In this document: one piece after another, positions 51,729 through 60,720 of the stretch
Numbering within the stretch: position 1 is the stretch's first letter
Layout: each line of letters opens with the position of its first letter
Source of the DNA: Amycolatopsis sp. CA-128772
GTDB taxonomy: Bacteria; Actinomycetota; Actinomycetes; Mycobacteriales; Pseudonocardiaceae
Reading direction: 5' to 3'
Assembly (NCBI RefSeq): GCF_002904295.1
Contig: NZ_PPHG01000072.1
Location: 1-64,000 of the forward strand
DNA: 64,000 bases
Notes under the pieces: model-generated
Told to the model about the DNA's origin: nothing
The model's input: the letters and a program-made list of their open reading frames with translations, nothing else
The model's database searches: none
Made by a program: the position numbers and the translations under genes

Positions 51729-52895
51729 GTGACCCAGCCGCCGGGCCTGGACGACGGGCCGGTTTACCTGGACTACAACGCCACGACGCCGGTCGACCTG
51801 CGGGTCGCCGAGGCGGCGATGCCGTTCTGGACCGGGCAGTTCGGCAACCCCTCCAGTGAGCACCCCTACGCGGCGGAACCGAGGAAGGCCCTGGCGGCCG
51901 CGCGGGCGCAGGTGGCCGGCCTGGTCGGTGCGCGGCCGGCGGAGATCGTGTTCACCGGGTCGGGGTCGGAGGCGAACCTGCTGGCCCTGCGGGGCGCGGT
52001 GCTCGCCGCCGGGGCGCCGCGCGCGCACCTGGTCGTCCAGGCGACCGAGCACCCGTCCGTGCTGGAGACGGCCCGCGCGCTCGCGCGGCTGCACGGCACC
52101 CGGATCACCGTGGTGCCGGTCGACCACCACGGTCTGGTCACGCTCGGCGCCTTGGCGGCGGCGTTGCGGACGGCCGCGGACCGGACGGTCGTGTCGATCA
52201 TGGCGGCGAACAACGAGACCGGCGCGCTGCAGCCGGTCACCGAGCTGGCGGAGCTGGCCCACCGGAACGGGGCGCTGGTGCACTGCGACGCCGCGCAGGC
52301 GTGCGGGAAGATCCCGGTGGACGTCGGGCGCCTCGGGGTGGACCTGCTGACCGTGGTGGGGCACAAGTTGTACGCCCCGCGCGGCGCCGCCGCGCTGTTC
52401 GTCCGCGACGGCGTGGCGCTGGAGCCGGTCGTCTACGGCGGCGGGCAGGAACGCGGTCTGCGCGCGGGGACGGAGAACGTCGCCCTGGCCGTGGCGTTCG
52501 GCACCGCGGCCCGGCTCGCGGCCGAGGACGTCGCGGCGGATCGCCTGACGGCGTTGCGGGACGAGCTGCACCACCGGCTCGACGCGGCGCTGCCGGGCCG
52601 CGTCCGCCTCAACGGCCCCGCGGCGGCCGGCCGGCGGTTGCCGAACACGCTCAACATCAGCATCGACGGCACCCGCGGCCACCAGGTGCTCGAAGCCGCC
52701 CCCGCGATCGCCGCGTCCACCGGGTCGGCGTGCCACAGCGGCGTGCACACGGGGTCGCCGGTGTTGACGGCGATGGGCTTGGGCGCCGAGCGCGCCTTGG
52801 CCGCGCTGCGGCTGTCCCTCGGCCGCTGGACCACCCAGGCCGACATCGACACGGCTGCCGACGCGCTGGTCTCGGCCGTGTCAGGCGGCCGGTGA
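51729..52895 (+). CDS. Cysteine desulfurase (NifS/IscS-like)
   Basis: 388 residues. PLP-dependent class V aminotransferase fold: YLDYNATTP at the start, TGSGSEANLLAL, ATEHPSVLE, NNETGALQP, HCDAAQACGK, PLP-Lys213 in VGHKLYAPRG, RAGTEN, and the sulfur-carrying Cys335 in STGSACHSG. Supplies sulfur from cysteine for Fe-S clusters or tRNA thiolation. No iscU or mnmA follows, so its target is unknown. GGAGG before the GTG start supports 51729. Confidence 0.92.
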   Translation: MTQPPGLDDGPVYLDYNATTPVDLRVAEAAMPFWTGQFGNPSSEHPYAAEPRKALAAARAQVAGLVGARPAEIVFTGSGSEANLLALRGAVLAAGAPRAHLVVQATEHPSVLETARALARLHGTRITVVPVDHHGLVTLGALAAALRTAADRTVVSIMAANNETGALQPVTELAELAHRNGALVHCDAAQACGKIPVDVGRLGVDLLTVVGHKLYAPRGAAALFVRDGVALEPVVYGGGQERGLRAGTENVALAVAFGTAARLAAEDVAADRLTALRDELHHRLDAALPGRVRLNGPAAAGRRLPNTLNISIDGTRGHQVLEAAPAIAASTGSACHSGVHTGSPVLTAMGLGAERALAALRLSLGRWTTQADIDTAADALVSAVSGGR

Positions 52896-52899
52896 CCGC

Positions 52900-53367
52900 T
52901 CAGGCTCCGGTCCGGTCCGGCGCGGCCACGCCCGTGGGCGTCGCGGGCGGTGGTGGCGGGGACGTCGGGACTTCGCGCAGGGCGTCGGCGAGGAGGGGGT
53001 AGACGCCGACGCGGGTGTCGAGGCCGGAGATCCGCAACGGCCCGAGGACCGCGTGGGTCGCGGCGACGATCCCGATCCGGCGGCGCTCGGCGCAGGCCCG
53101 GCTCACCGCGCCCTCGAGCGCGCGTACGCCGGCCACCCCGAAGTACGTCACTTCGGACAGGTTGATCACCAGGCCGGCGGGCAGGTCCTGCCACAACGCC
53201 CGCTGCAGCAGCCGGACGGAACGAGTGTCGATTTCCCCGGCGGCGGAGATGATCGCCAGGTCGTGCCGCCACGGAATGCGCCGCACGGTCAGCACCTCGT
53301 CGGCGTTCCGGAGGGCGGATTCCCCCGCGATGGGTGAATGAGCGGAATTCGAGATGGGTGAAGACAT
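52900..53367 (-). CDS. STAS-domain anti-sigma factor antagonist-like protein
   Basis: 155 residues. STAS domain about 27-125: DLAIISAAGEIDTRSVRLLQRAL, LVINLSEVTYFGVAGVRALEGAV (the S-x-V-x-x-F-x-x-x-G loop; usual phospho-Ser position is Val/Gly here), and a Pro-rich tail. Because the usual D-S-S/T loop is altered to FGVAG, it may act without phosphorylation. Converges on the desulfurase with 4 bases between stops. Confidence 0.85.
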   Translation of the reverse strand: MSSPISNSAHSPIAGESALRNADEVLTVRRIPWRHDLAIISAAGEIDTRSVRLLQRALWQDLPAGLVINLSEVTYFGVAGVRALEGAVSRACAERRRIGIVAATHAVLGPLRISGLDTRVGVYPLLADALREVPTSPPPPPATPTGVAAPDRTGA

Positions 53368-53602
53368 GGCGTGCTCCCGAGCGATTCGGGGCGAAGCGTC
53401 GGTGCGGCCACCGGAAGAGTACTGCGCAACAAGGGGGAGCCCGGCACCTCGCCGCGACTTGCGTCGCCGGACGAGGATGGTGCGCAGCTACCCGTTCAAC
53501 CACGCGCTCTTCACCACTGTAGTCGTTTTCGCACCGGCTGTCGTGGTCGCGGCCACGTGAAATGATATTCACTTTTGTCGGATCGGTTCCTGCCTCGATC
53601 CG

Positions 53603-53627
53603 GTTTCCCTTCCGCGGCGGTGGGTAG
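53603..53627 (+). promoter_or_regulatory. SigB/F-type promoter of a small acidic gene
   Basis: GTTTCC (53603-53608), 13-base spacer, GGGTAG (53622-53627), the same geometry as the sigma factor's own promoter. It lies 30 bases before the ATG at 53658. Confidence 0.55.
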
Positions 53628-53657
53628 ATGGCAGGCACACGAAGGAGGACCGAAACC

Positions 53658-53813
53658 ATGGCCGACAAGGACATCAAAGAGGTCAACCCCGACGCGCCGG
53701 TGTCGCCCGGCACGGCGCCGGTGCCGGACCTGGACGTCGACGTGGCGCAGTTCATGACGGACGATCCGCCGCCGCCACGGCCGGGGACCGCCGACGCGGA
53801 GCCGCCGGACTGA
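53658..53813 (+). CDS. Small acidic Pro-rich protein
   Basis: 51 residues (MADKDIKEVNPDAPVSPGTA...), net strongly negative, no membrane helix, likely disordered. GAAGGAGG precedes the ATG with good spacing, and a SigB-type promoter lies upstream, so it is probably a real stress-induced gene. Function unknown. Confidence 0.6.
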   Translation: MADKDIKEVNPDAPVSPGTAPVPDLDVDVAQFMTDDPPPPRPGTADAEPPD

Positions 53814-53884
53814 CGCTGCGGCGCAGCCAGGGGGGCGCGGCTCGCCGGCGCGCCGATCGGACTTACCGCTGCCAGACTGGGCCC

Positions 53885-54589
53885 ATGGACGAAGAGTCCG
53901 CGTGGACGATCACGATGCCGCCGGCGCGGACGACGTCCGGTGTCGTGCAGGTGGTGATGTCCGGAGCGCTCGGCCCTTCGGCGCGTGCCCGGCTGCACGA
54001 GACCCTGCGGATCGCGCTGCTGACCGCGCTGTCACCCGAACCGGCGGCGCTCGAAGTCACGCTGACCGCGGTGACCTCGTGCGACGAGGTGCTGCCGGCG
54101 GAGCTGCAGGAGCTGGCGCTCACGTGCGCGCGGGAAAACCTCGCTCTGCGCATCGAGGTCACCCCGGCGCTGCTGCCCTGGCTGGGCCGGAGCGAGCTGG
54201 CGCCCTTCCTGCACCTTTCCGATGCGCCGGTCGCGGGCTCTTCGGACGTCGCGGTCGTTCCGACGTGGGTCGACCGGGCCACGCTGGTCATCGCCCTCAC
54301 CGGGGAGCTCGACCTGGTGACCACGGCGCGCACGCGCGACGCGCTCGCGGTGCTCCTCGCGGCCCGGCCCCTGCGGCTGGTGCTCGACCTGGCCGGAGTG
54401 ACCTTCCTGGCTTCCACCGGCGTGAACGAGATCGTCCGGCTCGCCCACGCCGCCGCCGACGACGCGGTGGCCCTGCACGTCGCGGCGGGTACGCACAACC
54501 GGCGGACCTTCGAGCTGCTCGGCCTCACCGGCACCTTGCTGCGCGTCTTCGACACCCGGGCCGACGCGCTCGCGGCGTTCGGCGGCTGA
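53885..54589 (+). CDS. Tandem STAS-domain protein
   Basis: 234 residues. A diverged first half (GVVQVVMSGALGPSARARLHETL...LEVTLTAVTSCDEVLPAELQEL) and a canonical second STAS domain (TLVIALTGELDLVTTARTRDAL...LVLDLAGVTFLASTGVNEIVRLAH), in which L-A-S-T-G holds the phosphorylatable Ser/Thr. Probably an anti-anti-sigma factor in the SigB/F-type pathway encoded 3 kb upstream. ATG 53885. Confidence 0.85.
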   Translation: MDEESAWTITMPPARTTSGVVQVVMSGALGPSARARLHETLRIALLTALSPEPAALEVTLTAVTSCDEVLPAELQELALTCARENLALRIEVTPALLPWLGRSELAPFLHLSDAPVAGSSDVAVVPTWVDRATLVIALTGELDLVTTARTRDALAVLLAARPLRLVLDLAGVTFLASTGVNEIVRLAHAAADDAVALHVAAGTHNRRTFELLGLTGTLLRVFDTRADALAAFGG

Positions 54590-54630
54590 GACCCGGCGAT
54601 CTGCGCACGACGTCGGGTCGCAACGTCCGG

Positions 54631-55317
54631 TCAGGCCCGATCGGCCTCCGCCGCGAGCAGCCGGGCGAATCCGGCCGGCCGGGTGTGCATGGGCCAGTGG
54701 CCGGAGTCGAGGTCGACGAGGTCGAGATGCTTGACCCGCGCGAGTTCGGGCACGTCACCGGCGCTGATCCACTCCTTGGCCTGGGCCGGGGTGAATTCGG
54801 GGCACACGAGCGCCACCGGCACGTCAAAGCGTCGCTCGTCGCTCAGCCGCACGATGCCGGTGGCCACGCCCCCGGGAACGGGAATCGCCGCGGCCGCGAA
54901 GGCGCGCCGGGCCTCCTCGTCCAGGTCGGCCGAGTCCGGCCCGTCGAACGGGTCCCAGCCGGGGAAGGGCATGACGCCGTCCCGCAGCTCGAAGAAGTCG
55001 GCGTAGGGCTTCCCGTCGGCGGCCGGGAAGCCACCGACGAGGACCACCTTGGCGACTTTGCCCGGCCGCGCGTCCGCGGCCAGCCAGGCCAGGGTGGCCG
55101 CGGCCGAGTGCCCGACCACCAGGGGCGGGCCGGCGGCTGCGTCCACGGCGGCGAGCACGGCCGCCACCTGATCCTCGAGCGTGGCGGAGGCGGATCCGTC
55201 GCCCTGGCCGGGCAGGGTCAGCGGCACGGGGTGATGGCCGAGCGACCGGAGTCCGGCGGCGACGTCGTCCCAGGCGGATCCGGGGAGCCACAGCCCGGCG
55301 ATGAGCAGGATGTCCAT
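54631..55317 (-). CDS. Alpha/beta hydrolase
   Basis: 228 residues. ILLIAGLWLPGSAW (oxyanion region), nucleophile in PLVVGHSAAATLAW (G-H-S-A-A), and a C-terminal His in LVDLDSGHWPMHTRPAGFARL. Small esterase-like AB-hydrolase_6 family. The WYL regulator gene at 55415 is divergent and may control it. Confidence 0.88.
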   Translation of the reverse strand: MDILLIAGLWLPGSAWDDVAAGLRSLGHHPVPLTLPGQGDGSASATLEDQVAAVLAAVDAAAGPPLVVGHSAAATLAWLAADARPGKVAKVVLVGGFPAADGKPYADFFELRDGVMPFPGWDPFDGPDSADLDEEARRAFAAAAIPVPGGVATGIVRLSDERRFDVPVALVCPEFTPAQAKEWISAGDVPELARVKHLDLVDLDSGHWPMHTRPAGFARLLAAEADRA

Positions 55318-55414
55318 GATCAGTTCTCGTCCTCCCGTGCGGTCGGGGTCCACGCTAGAGCCGATTCCGGACGGTCTGCTTCCGGATCACGGCGTGATCG
55401 CCTAGCCTGCCGGG

Positions 55415-56380
55415 GTGCCGAGTGAGCTCAGTCCGACCGCCCGGGCCCTGCGCGCCCTGGAGATCCTCCAGGCGCGCCCCGGCGTGACGGCCGATCAGCT
55501 CGCCGAAAGGCTGGGCGTCACGGAGCGGGCCGCCCGTCGCTACGTCGGAATCCTCCGGGAGGCCGGCATCCCGGTGGAATCGGCCCGTGGGCCGCACGGC
55601 GGCTACCGGCTCCGGCGGGGAACGCGGCTGCCGCCGATCGTGTTCACCCAGGCCGAGGCGCTGGGGCTGGTCATGGCGGTGCTCGACGGCCAGCCGGCCG
55701 CCACCGAGGCCGGCGACCCGGTCGGTGCGGCCCTCGGCAAGGTCGTCCAGGCCCTGCCCGAGCACGTCGGCCGGCAGGCAGCCGCCCTGCGTGAGCACGC
55801 CGCGGCGGCTCCCGACCGCTACTCGGCCCGCCCGGATCCCGCCACCACCAGTACCCTCGTCGCCGCCGTCGCCGCCCGGCGACGGGTGCTGATCACCTAC
55901 CGGACCGAGACCGGCAACGCGTGGGACGCCGAAGTGGACCCCTGGGCGGTCGTGGTCCGCCACGGGCGCTGGTATCTGCTGTGCCGTTCCCATCGCGCGG
56001 AGGCGATCCGCACCTACCGCATCGACCGGGTCCGCGCGGTCGCGCAGACGACGCACGAGTTCGAACCGCCCGGCGACCTCGACCCGGTCGCCGCGCTGGA
56101 GGAAAACCTGGGCACGGGCTGGGAGTTCCCGGCCCAAGTCGTGTTCGACGCCCCGCTCGCCGAGGTGGCGCCCTGGATCCGCCCACCCATGGGCCGGCTC
56201 CGGCCATCGGGGAGCGGGTGCGTGCTCGTCGGCAGCACCGGCAATCCCGCGATGTACGCGCAGGAGTGGTTGACGACCGTGCCGTTCAGGTTCCGGGTCG
56301 AGGGCGGGGATGAGCTGCGTGCCGCGGTCGCGGAGGTCGCGGCACGGTTTGCCGCAGCTTTGGCGCCGCAGGACCGGTAG
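55415..56380 (+). CDS. WYL-domain transcriptional regulator
   Basis: 321 residues. N-terminal HTH_11 (ALEILQARPGVTADQLAERL..GVTERAARRYVGILREAGI, then ESARGPHGGYRLRRG) and a WYL domain (RRVLITYRTE..., VVVRHGRWYLLCRSHRAEAI..RTYRIDRVRAV) that senses ligands or nucleic acid, plus the WCX extension. GTG start at 55415. Divergent from the hydrolase gene with 97 bases between them. Confidence 0.9.
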   Translation: MPSELSPTARALRALEILQARPGVTADQLAERLGVTERAARRYVGILREAGIPVESARGPHGGYRLRRGTRLPPIVFTQAEALGLVMAVLDGQPAATEAGDPVGAALGKVVQALPEHVGRQAAALREHAAAAPDRYSARPDPATTSTLVAAVAARRRVLITYRTETGNAWDAEVDPWAVVVRHGRWYLLCRSHRAEAIRTYRIDRVRAVAQTTHEFEPPGDLDPVAALEENLGTGWEFPAQVVFDAPLAEVAPWIRPPMGRLRPSGSGCVLVGSTGNPAMYAQEWLTTVPFRFRVEGGDELRAAVAEVAARFAAALAPQDR

Positions 56381-56399
56381 CACGGCCTGCCGGGTTCGC

Positions 56400-57203
56400 T
56401 CAGTTCTCCATCGCGTCCGCGATCTGCTGTGCCAGCTTCGTTCGCGACCGGTCACGCGGGTCGCCGAGGGATCCGTTCGCGCGGGCGATCGAAATGGCTT
56501 CGCGTATTTCTTCGTGCTGCGCCGGCTGCGAATCCCGCCGGACCAGGTCCGAACAGATCCGGAGAGCGTGCCACTGCTCGAAACTCGAGCGCGGCCGGCG
56601 GATGGCCTCCGTGAGGAGGGGGAGGGACACCAGCCGCGGATTTCCGAGCATCAGGCCGAGAGCCGTGATGCGGTTGCCGTCCTGACCGGACCGGAACAGC
56701 TCGGCCACCGCATCCGTGCTGACGAAGTCGAGTTCGGCCATCTTCCGGGCCTGGTCGACCAGATCTCCCATCGCCTGGGTGCGTGCCCGACCGTGCGGGC
56801 TGTTCTCTCGCACGGCTTCATAACGCGTCGCGATCGGTTCCATCGCGGCGAGCAGGAGCTGGGCCTCTCGGCGAAGCCGCTCGGCGCCCTCCGCGTCGCC
56901 CGAGGCGTCCGCTTCGCCGGCCTCCCGCAGCTTCGCCGCCACCGCACCCAGTTGGAGCTTGAAGCCGCCGCCCTCGACGCTTTCGATCTGATTGGCGAAC
57001 AACGCCACGGCAACCAGCACGGTCCCCGCGGCCACCAGCGCCGAAGCGCCCGCCGAGTTGGCCGTCACGAACACGGCGACCGCGCCCGCCGCCAGCAACG
57101 CAGCGCCGGCCAGGGCCACTCCGAGCCGAGCCAGGGTAGTCGTGGCGCTCGTCAATCCGAGCCGTCGTGCTTCAGCCCGCATTCTGCCCGGAACCTTCGC
57201 CAT
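56400..57203 (-). CDS. Two-helix membrane protein, unknown function
   Basis: 267 residues. Two adjacent helices near 26-70 (LARLGVALAGAALLAAGAVA, ASALVAAGTVLVAVALFANQ) followed by about 195 cytoplasmic residues, mostly helical (VAAKLREAGEADASGDAEGA...). No motif identified; the end resembles proteins reported only as hypothetical in actinomycetes. Converges on the WYL gene. Confidence 0.6.
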   Translation of the reverse strand: MAKVPGRMRAEARRLGLTSATTTLARLGVALAGAALLAAGAVAVFVTANSAGASALVAAGTVLVAVALFANQIESVEGGGFKLQLGAVAAKLREAGEADASGDAEGAERLRREAQLLLAAMEPIATRYEAVRENSPHGRARTQAMGDLVDQARKMAELDFVSTDAVAELFRSGQDGNRITALGLMLGNPRLVSLPLLTEAIRRPRSSFEQWHALRICSDLVRRDSQPAQHEEIREAISIARANGSLGDPRDRSRTKLAQQIADAMEN

Positions 57204-57275
57204 ATCTCCCCACCCGATAGACGTGCGCGGTTCGACTGCTGCCGATGAACCCTAGTCCACTTCTCGCCGGGAATG

Positions 57276-57749
57276 TCACCTCCAGCGAGCCGGCAACGCC
57301 CACCACTCTTCCAACCGCGGCCGGCCCTTTTTCATCCGTACGCCGTGCTGCCACAGGAACATCAGGACGGTGGCGCTCCCGCCGAGCAGCGTCAGCAGGC
57401 TGCCGACGACCATCGGCCCGGTGTGCTTGTCACCTTCGTCGAGCTCTGCGCGCCGTTCGTCCGGCCACATGCGGATCTGCACCTGGCGCCCCGGGACGAT
57501 CACGCGCCCTTGGCCGTGCTCGAAGGTTTCCGTCCTCGTCACCCCGTCGGGCCCGGTGTACTCGACGTCCACGGTCAGGTGCGCCCGGCCCCCGGTCGCG
57601 ACGACCCGCCCCGGGAAGAGCCCCGCCGACCGGTTGATGTCCGCGGCGATCGCAACGCCGGTCCACACCACCGCGATCCCGCCGATCAGCACCACCGGGG
57701 GAAGCCACGACAAAGCCGTGCGGGGCAGCCAGGACCTCGACGACGTCAT
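57276..57749 (-). CDS. DUF3592-family membrane protein
   Basis: 157 residues. Helix 1 about 15-36, an extracytoplasmic beta domain (RVVATGGRAHLTVDVEYTGP.. DGVTRTETFEHGQGRVIVPGRQVQIRMWPDER) and helix 2 about 113-131. This is the DUF3592 arrangement (V-x-Y-x-x-P-D-G...G-x-x-V-x-V-x-Y-x-P). Function unknown. Confidence 0.72.
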   Translation of the reverse strand: MTSSRSWLPRTALSWLPPVVLIGGIAVVWTGVAIAADINRSAGLFPGRVVATGGRAHLTVDVEYTGPDGVTRTETFEHGQGRVIVPGRQVQIRMWPDERRAELDEGDKHTGPMVVGSLLTLLGGSATVLMFLWQHGVRMKKGRPRLEEWWALPARWR

Positions 57750-57967
57750 GCCTCCAGCACGCCGGGCGAGGCGCCGCGGTGGCCCGGCGGTCCGGAAAAG
57801 GGACAACCGGTGGACCCGGCACGTGCCGTCCCCCTAGCCTTCCGTCGAAACCGTAAGCCTTACGTCCGAAGAGGTGCATTGCATGAATGTCCGGGTGGCC
57901 TGGCCGTCGACGGCCGGCTCCGTGCTGACCACTGCGATCTATCCCTTGGACGTAGGGAATTCCCGAA

Positions 57968-58714
57968 GTGGATCTACCCCGTAGCTTCACCATCCGCGAG
58001 AGCAGCCACCGCATCCACAACCCGTTCAGCAGCCGGAAACTGGCTCAGCTGGGCGAGGCGCTGGACCCGCCGCCCGGCGCCCGGGTGCTCGACCTGGCCT
58101 GTGGCTCGGGCGAGCTGCTGTGCACCTGGGCCCGTGATCACCGCATCACCGGGACCGGCGTCGACATCAGCACCGTCTTCCTGGCCAAGGCCCGGGCGCG
58201 CGCGATCGAACTGGACGTCGCCGGACAGGTCTCCTTCACCCATGGGGACGCGTCGAACCACGTGGCCGGCGAGCTGGTCGACATCGGGGCGTGCGTCGGC
58301 GCCACCTGGATCGGTGGTGGCGTGGCCGGCACCGTGGACCTGCTCCGGCGCAGCCTGCGCCCCGGCGGGGTGATGCTGATCGGCGAACCGTACTGGCGCA
58401 AGGATCCTCCGGACCAGGCCACCGTCGAAAGCTGTCACGCCACCAGCAAGGCCGACTTCCGCGTGCTCCCGGAACTGCTGGAACAGTTCGGCGAGCTGGG
58501 GTGTGACGTCGTGCAGATGGTGCTGGCCGACCAGGACAGCTGGGACGGCTACGTCGCGGCTCAGTGGCTCAACACCCGCCGCTGGCTGGACGCCCATCCC
58601 GATGACGAGCTGGCGGAGCAGCTGCGGGCGGAACTCGCCGCCGCTCCGGTGCGCCACGCCCGGTACCAACGCGAGTACCTCGGCTGGGGCGTCTTCGCCC
58701 TGATGGACCGCTGA
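57968..58714 (+). CDS. SAM-dependent methyltransferase
   Basis: 248 residues. Class I fold: motif I VLDLACGSGELLCTW (47-61), GVDIST for motif post-I, FTHGDASNHV, and RSLRPGGVMLIGEPYW. No substrate signature seen. GTG start. Confidence 0.85.
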   Translation: MDLPRSFTIRESSHRIHNPFSSRKLAQLGEALDPPPGARVLDLACGSGELLCTWARDHRITGTGVDISTVFLAKARARAIELDVAGQVSFTHGDASNHVAGELVDIGACVGATWIGGGVAGTVDLLRRSLRPGGVMLIGEPYWRKDPPDQATVESCHATSKADFRVLPELLEQFGELGCDVVQMVLADQDSWDGYVAAQWLNTRRWLDAHPDDELAEQLRAELAAAPVRHARYQREYLGWGVFALMDR

Positions 58715-58775
58715 CCCAGCGGCCGGGTGGGTCCCGGTGCCGGGACTCACCCGGTTCGGCGTGCTCGCCGGAGGT

Positions 58776-59681
58776 TCAATCCTCCGCGGCCCAGCGGCGG
58801 ACCGCGAACCGGCTGCCGTTCCGGCGGACTTCGGCCGCGCCCGGTCCGCCGAAGTGGGCGGGGATGACGAGCTCGCCGGTGTCGGCGGCTCGTTCGAGGG
58901 TCGCGTGCCGGGTGGTGGCGGCTTGCCGCGGGTCCTCGCAGAAGCAGCTGCTGTGCTCCGGGGCCACGATCTGGGCCGGGCTGTGCAGCAGGTCCCCGGC
59001 GAACACCGCCCGGTCCGCACCGGAGGACACCCGCAGGACCGACGAGCCGGGGGTGTGGCCCGGGGCGGCTTCGAGGGTCAGGTTCCGGTCGAGGCGGTGG
59101 CGGTCTTCCCACAGTTCGGCCCGGCCGAGCACGGGGGCGACGCTGTCGGCGTAGACCAGCAGGCTGCCTTCGCGGCGGAGCTGCTCGTGCGGGGTGCGCG
59201 GGGCGGGGCGGCGGTGGGCGTTGGCCGCGTCGAAGTACACCTGGTCGACGCGGGGGATGAGGTAGGTGGCACGCGGGAACGTGGGCACCCAGTCGCCGTT
59301 GCGGAGCTCGGTGTTCCAGCCGACGTGGTCGTAGTGGATGTGCGTGTTGACGACGACGTCGACGTCCTCCGGCCGGACGCCGGCCGCGGCCAGCCGCTCG
59401 AGGAAGGGGGTGGCGAGGTGGTCGAACAGGGGGATCTGCGGCCGGTGCCGGTCGTTGCCGACCCCGGTGTCGACCAGGATCACCCGGCCTTCGCTGCGGA
59501 GCACCCAGGTCTGCACGGCCCCGCGGTAGCCGCCGGTCTCCGGGTTCCAGTGGTCGGGCGCGAGCCAGGCCGCGTTGTCCGTCCAGAGCTCCGGCGGGCT
59601 GCCGGGGATGATCGTCCGCGCCGGGGCGATCTCGCCCTGCCACTCGACGACCTTGGTCACTTCGACTTCACCGATGCGCAT
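58776..59681 (-). CDS. MBL-fold metallohydrolase (N-acyl-homoserine-lactonase-like)
   Basis: 301 residues. Metal-binding set: VVNTHIHYDHVGWN (H-x-H-x-D-H), a further His in EAAPGHTPGSSV, Asp in AVFAGDLLHS, and a final His in LVIPAHFGGPG. Resembles quorum-quenching lactonases and related hydrolases. The AraC regulator is divergent, 87 bases away. Confidence 0.88.
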   Translation of the reverse strand: MRIGEVEVTKVVEWQGEIAPARTIIPGSPPELWTDNAAWLAPDHWNPETGGYRGAVQTWVLRSEGRVILVDTGVGNDRHRPQIPLFDHLATPFLERLAAAGVRPEDVDVVVNTHIHYDHVGWNTELRNGDWVPTFPRATYLIPRVDQVYFDAANAHRRPAPRTPHEQLRREGSLLVYADSVAPVLGRAELWEDRHRLDRNLTLEAAPGHTPGSSVLRVSSGADRAVFAGDLLHSPAQIVAPEHSSCFCEDPRQAATTRHATLERAADTGELVIPAHFGGPGAAEVRRNGSRFAVRRWAAED

Positions 59682-59768
59682 GACACCACGCTAGGGCGCC
59701 AGGCTGAGCGTTCCCATGCGTGATCCGCTTGTTCTGATGCTCGATCGTCTCAGGACTACGCTGTCGGC

Positions 59769-60647
59769 GTGGACGTGCTGAGTGACGCGATCGCCGCGGT
59801 GCGGGTCGGGCAGCCCACGTCGAACCGGCTGCAGGCCGGTCCGGACTGGTGCTACCGCTTCGCGCCGTACGAGGGCGCGGGTTTCCACGTCCTGCTGCGC
59901 GGCAGCGGCTGGCTGCTCCCGGACGACGGGGACCCGGTGGTGCTCGGTCCCGGCGACGCGGTCCTGGTGCCGCACGGCAGCGCGCACGTCCTCTCCTCGA
60001 CGCCGGACGCGGCCGGTGCGGTGCCGTTCGAACGGGCGGTGGCCGAGCCGGCGGGCCGCACCGAGTTCCTGTGCGGGAAGTACCGGCTGGCCCACGCGCG
60101 GCGGCACCCGCTGCTCGCGAGCCTGCCGGAGCTCGTCCACCTGCCGGCCGAGATCGGGCGGCACCCCGAGCTGCGCGCGGCGATCGACCTGCTCGGTGGC
60201 GAGGTGAGCGACCGGCGGCCGGGCTCGGCCACCGTCCTCACCCGCCTGCTCGACCTGCTGCTGGTCTACCTGATCCGCGCGTGGCTGGCCGACCACCCGG
60301 GCACGGGCTGGCCGCGGGCGTTGCGGGACCCGGAAGTCGCGGCCGCGCTGGAAGCCCTGCACGAGCACCCCGAAGCGCCGTGGCGGATCGAAGACCTGGC
60401 CGCCCGGGTGGGCCTGTCCCGGGCCACCCTGGCCCGCCGCTTCACCGCGCTGACCGGCCGGCCGCCGATGGCGTACCTGACCTGGTGGCGGCTCACGACG
60501 GCGGCCCGGCTGCTGCAGGAGACCGACCTGGCCCTGCCCTCGATCGCCGCGAAAGTCGGCTACGGCTCGCCTTTTGCCTTCTCGCACGCGTTCAAGCGCC
60601 GGTTCGGCGTCGCGCCGGGCGGTTTCCGGGGCGTCCACCGGAGCTGA
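59769..60647 (+). CDS. AraC-family transcriptional regulator
   Basis: 292 residues. Cupin_6 sensor (YEGAGFHVLLRGSGWLLPDD...GPGDAVLVPHGSAHVLSSTPD) and C-terminal HTH_18 (WRIEDLAARVGLSRATLARR..FTALTGRPPMAYLTWWRLTT..., IAAKVGYGSPFAFSHAFKRR). GTG start. Probably regulates the divergent MBL-fold gene. Confidence 0.9.
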   Translation: MDVLSDAIAAVRVGQPTSNRLQAGPDWCYRFAPYEGAGFHVLLRGSGWLLPDDGDPVVLGPGDAVLVPHGSAHVLSSTPDAAGAVPFERAVAEPAGRTEFLCGKYRLAHARRHPLLASLPELVHLPAEIGRHPELRAAIDLLGGEVSDRRPGSATVLTRLLDLLLVYLIRAWLADHPGTGWPRALRDPEVAAALEALHEHPEAPWRIEDLAARVGLSRATLARRFTALTGRPPMAYLTWWRLTTAARLLQETDLALPSIAAKVGYGSPFAFSHAFKRRFGVAPGGFRGVHRS

Positions 60648-60720
60648 CCGGCGCCGGTCGCGGCGGCCCGGTCCCGGGACACCGGCCCGGCCGGCGGCGG
60701 GCGGCTGGCACACTCAGGCG

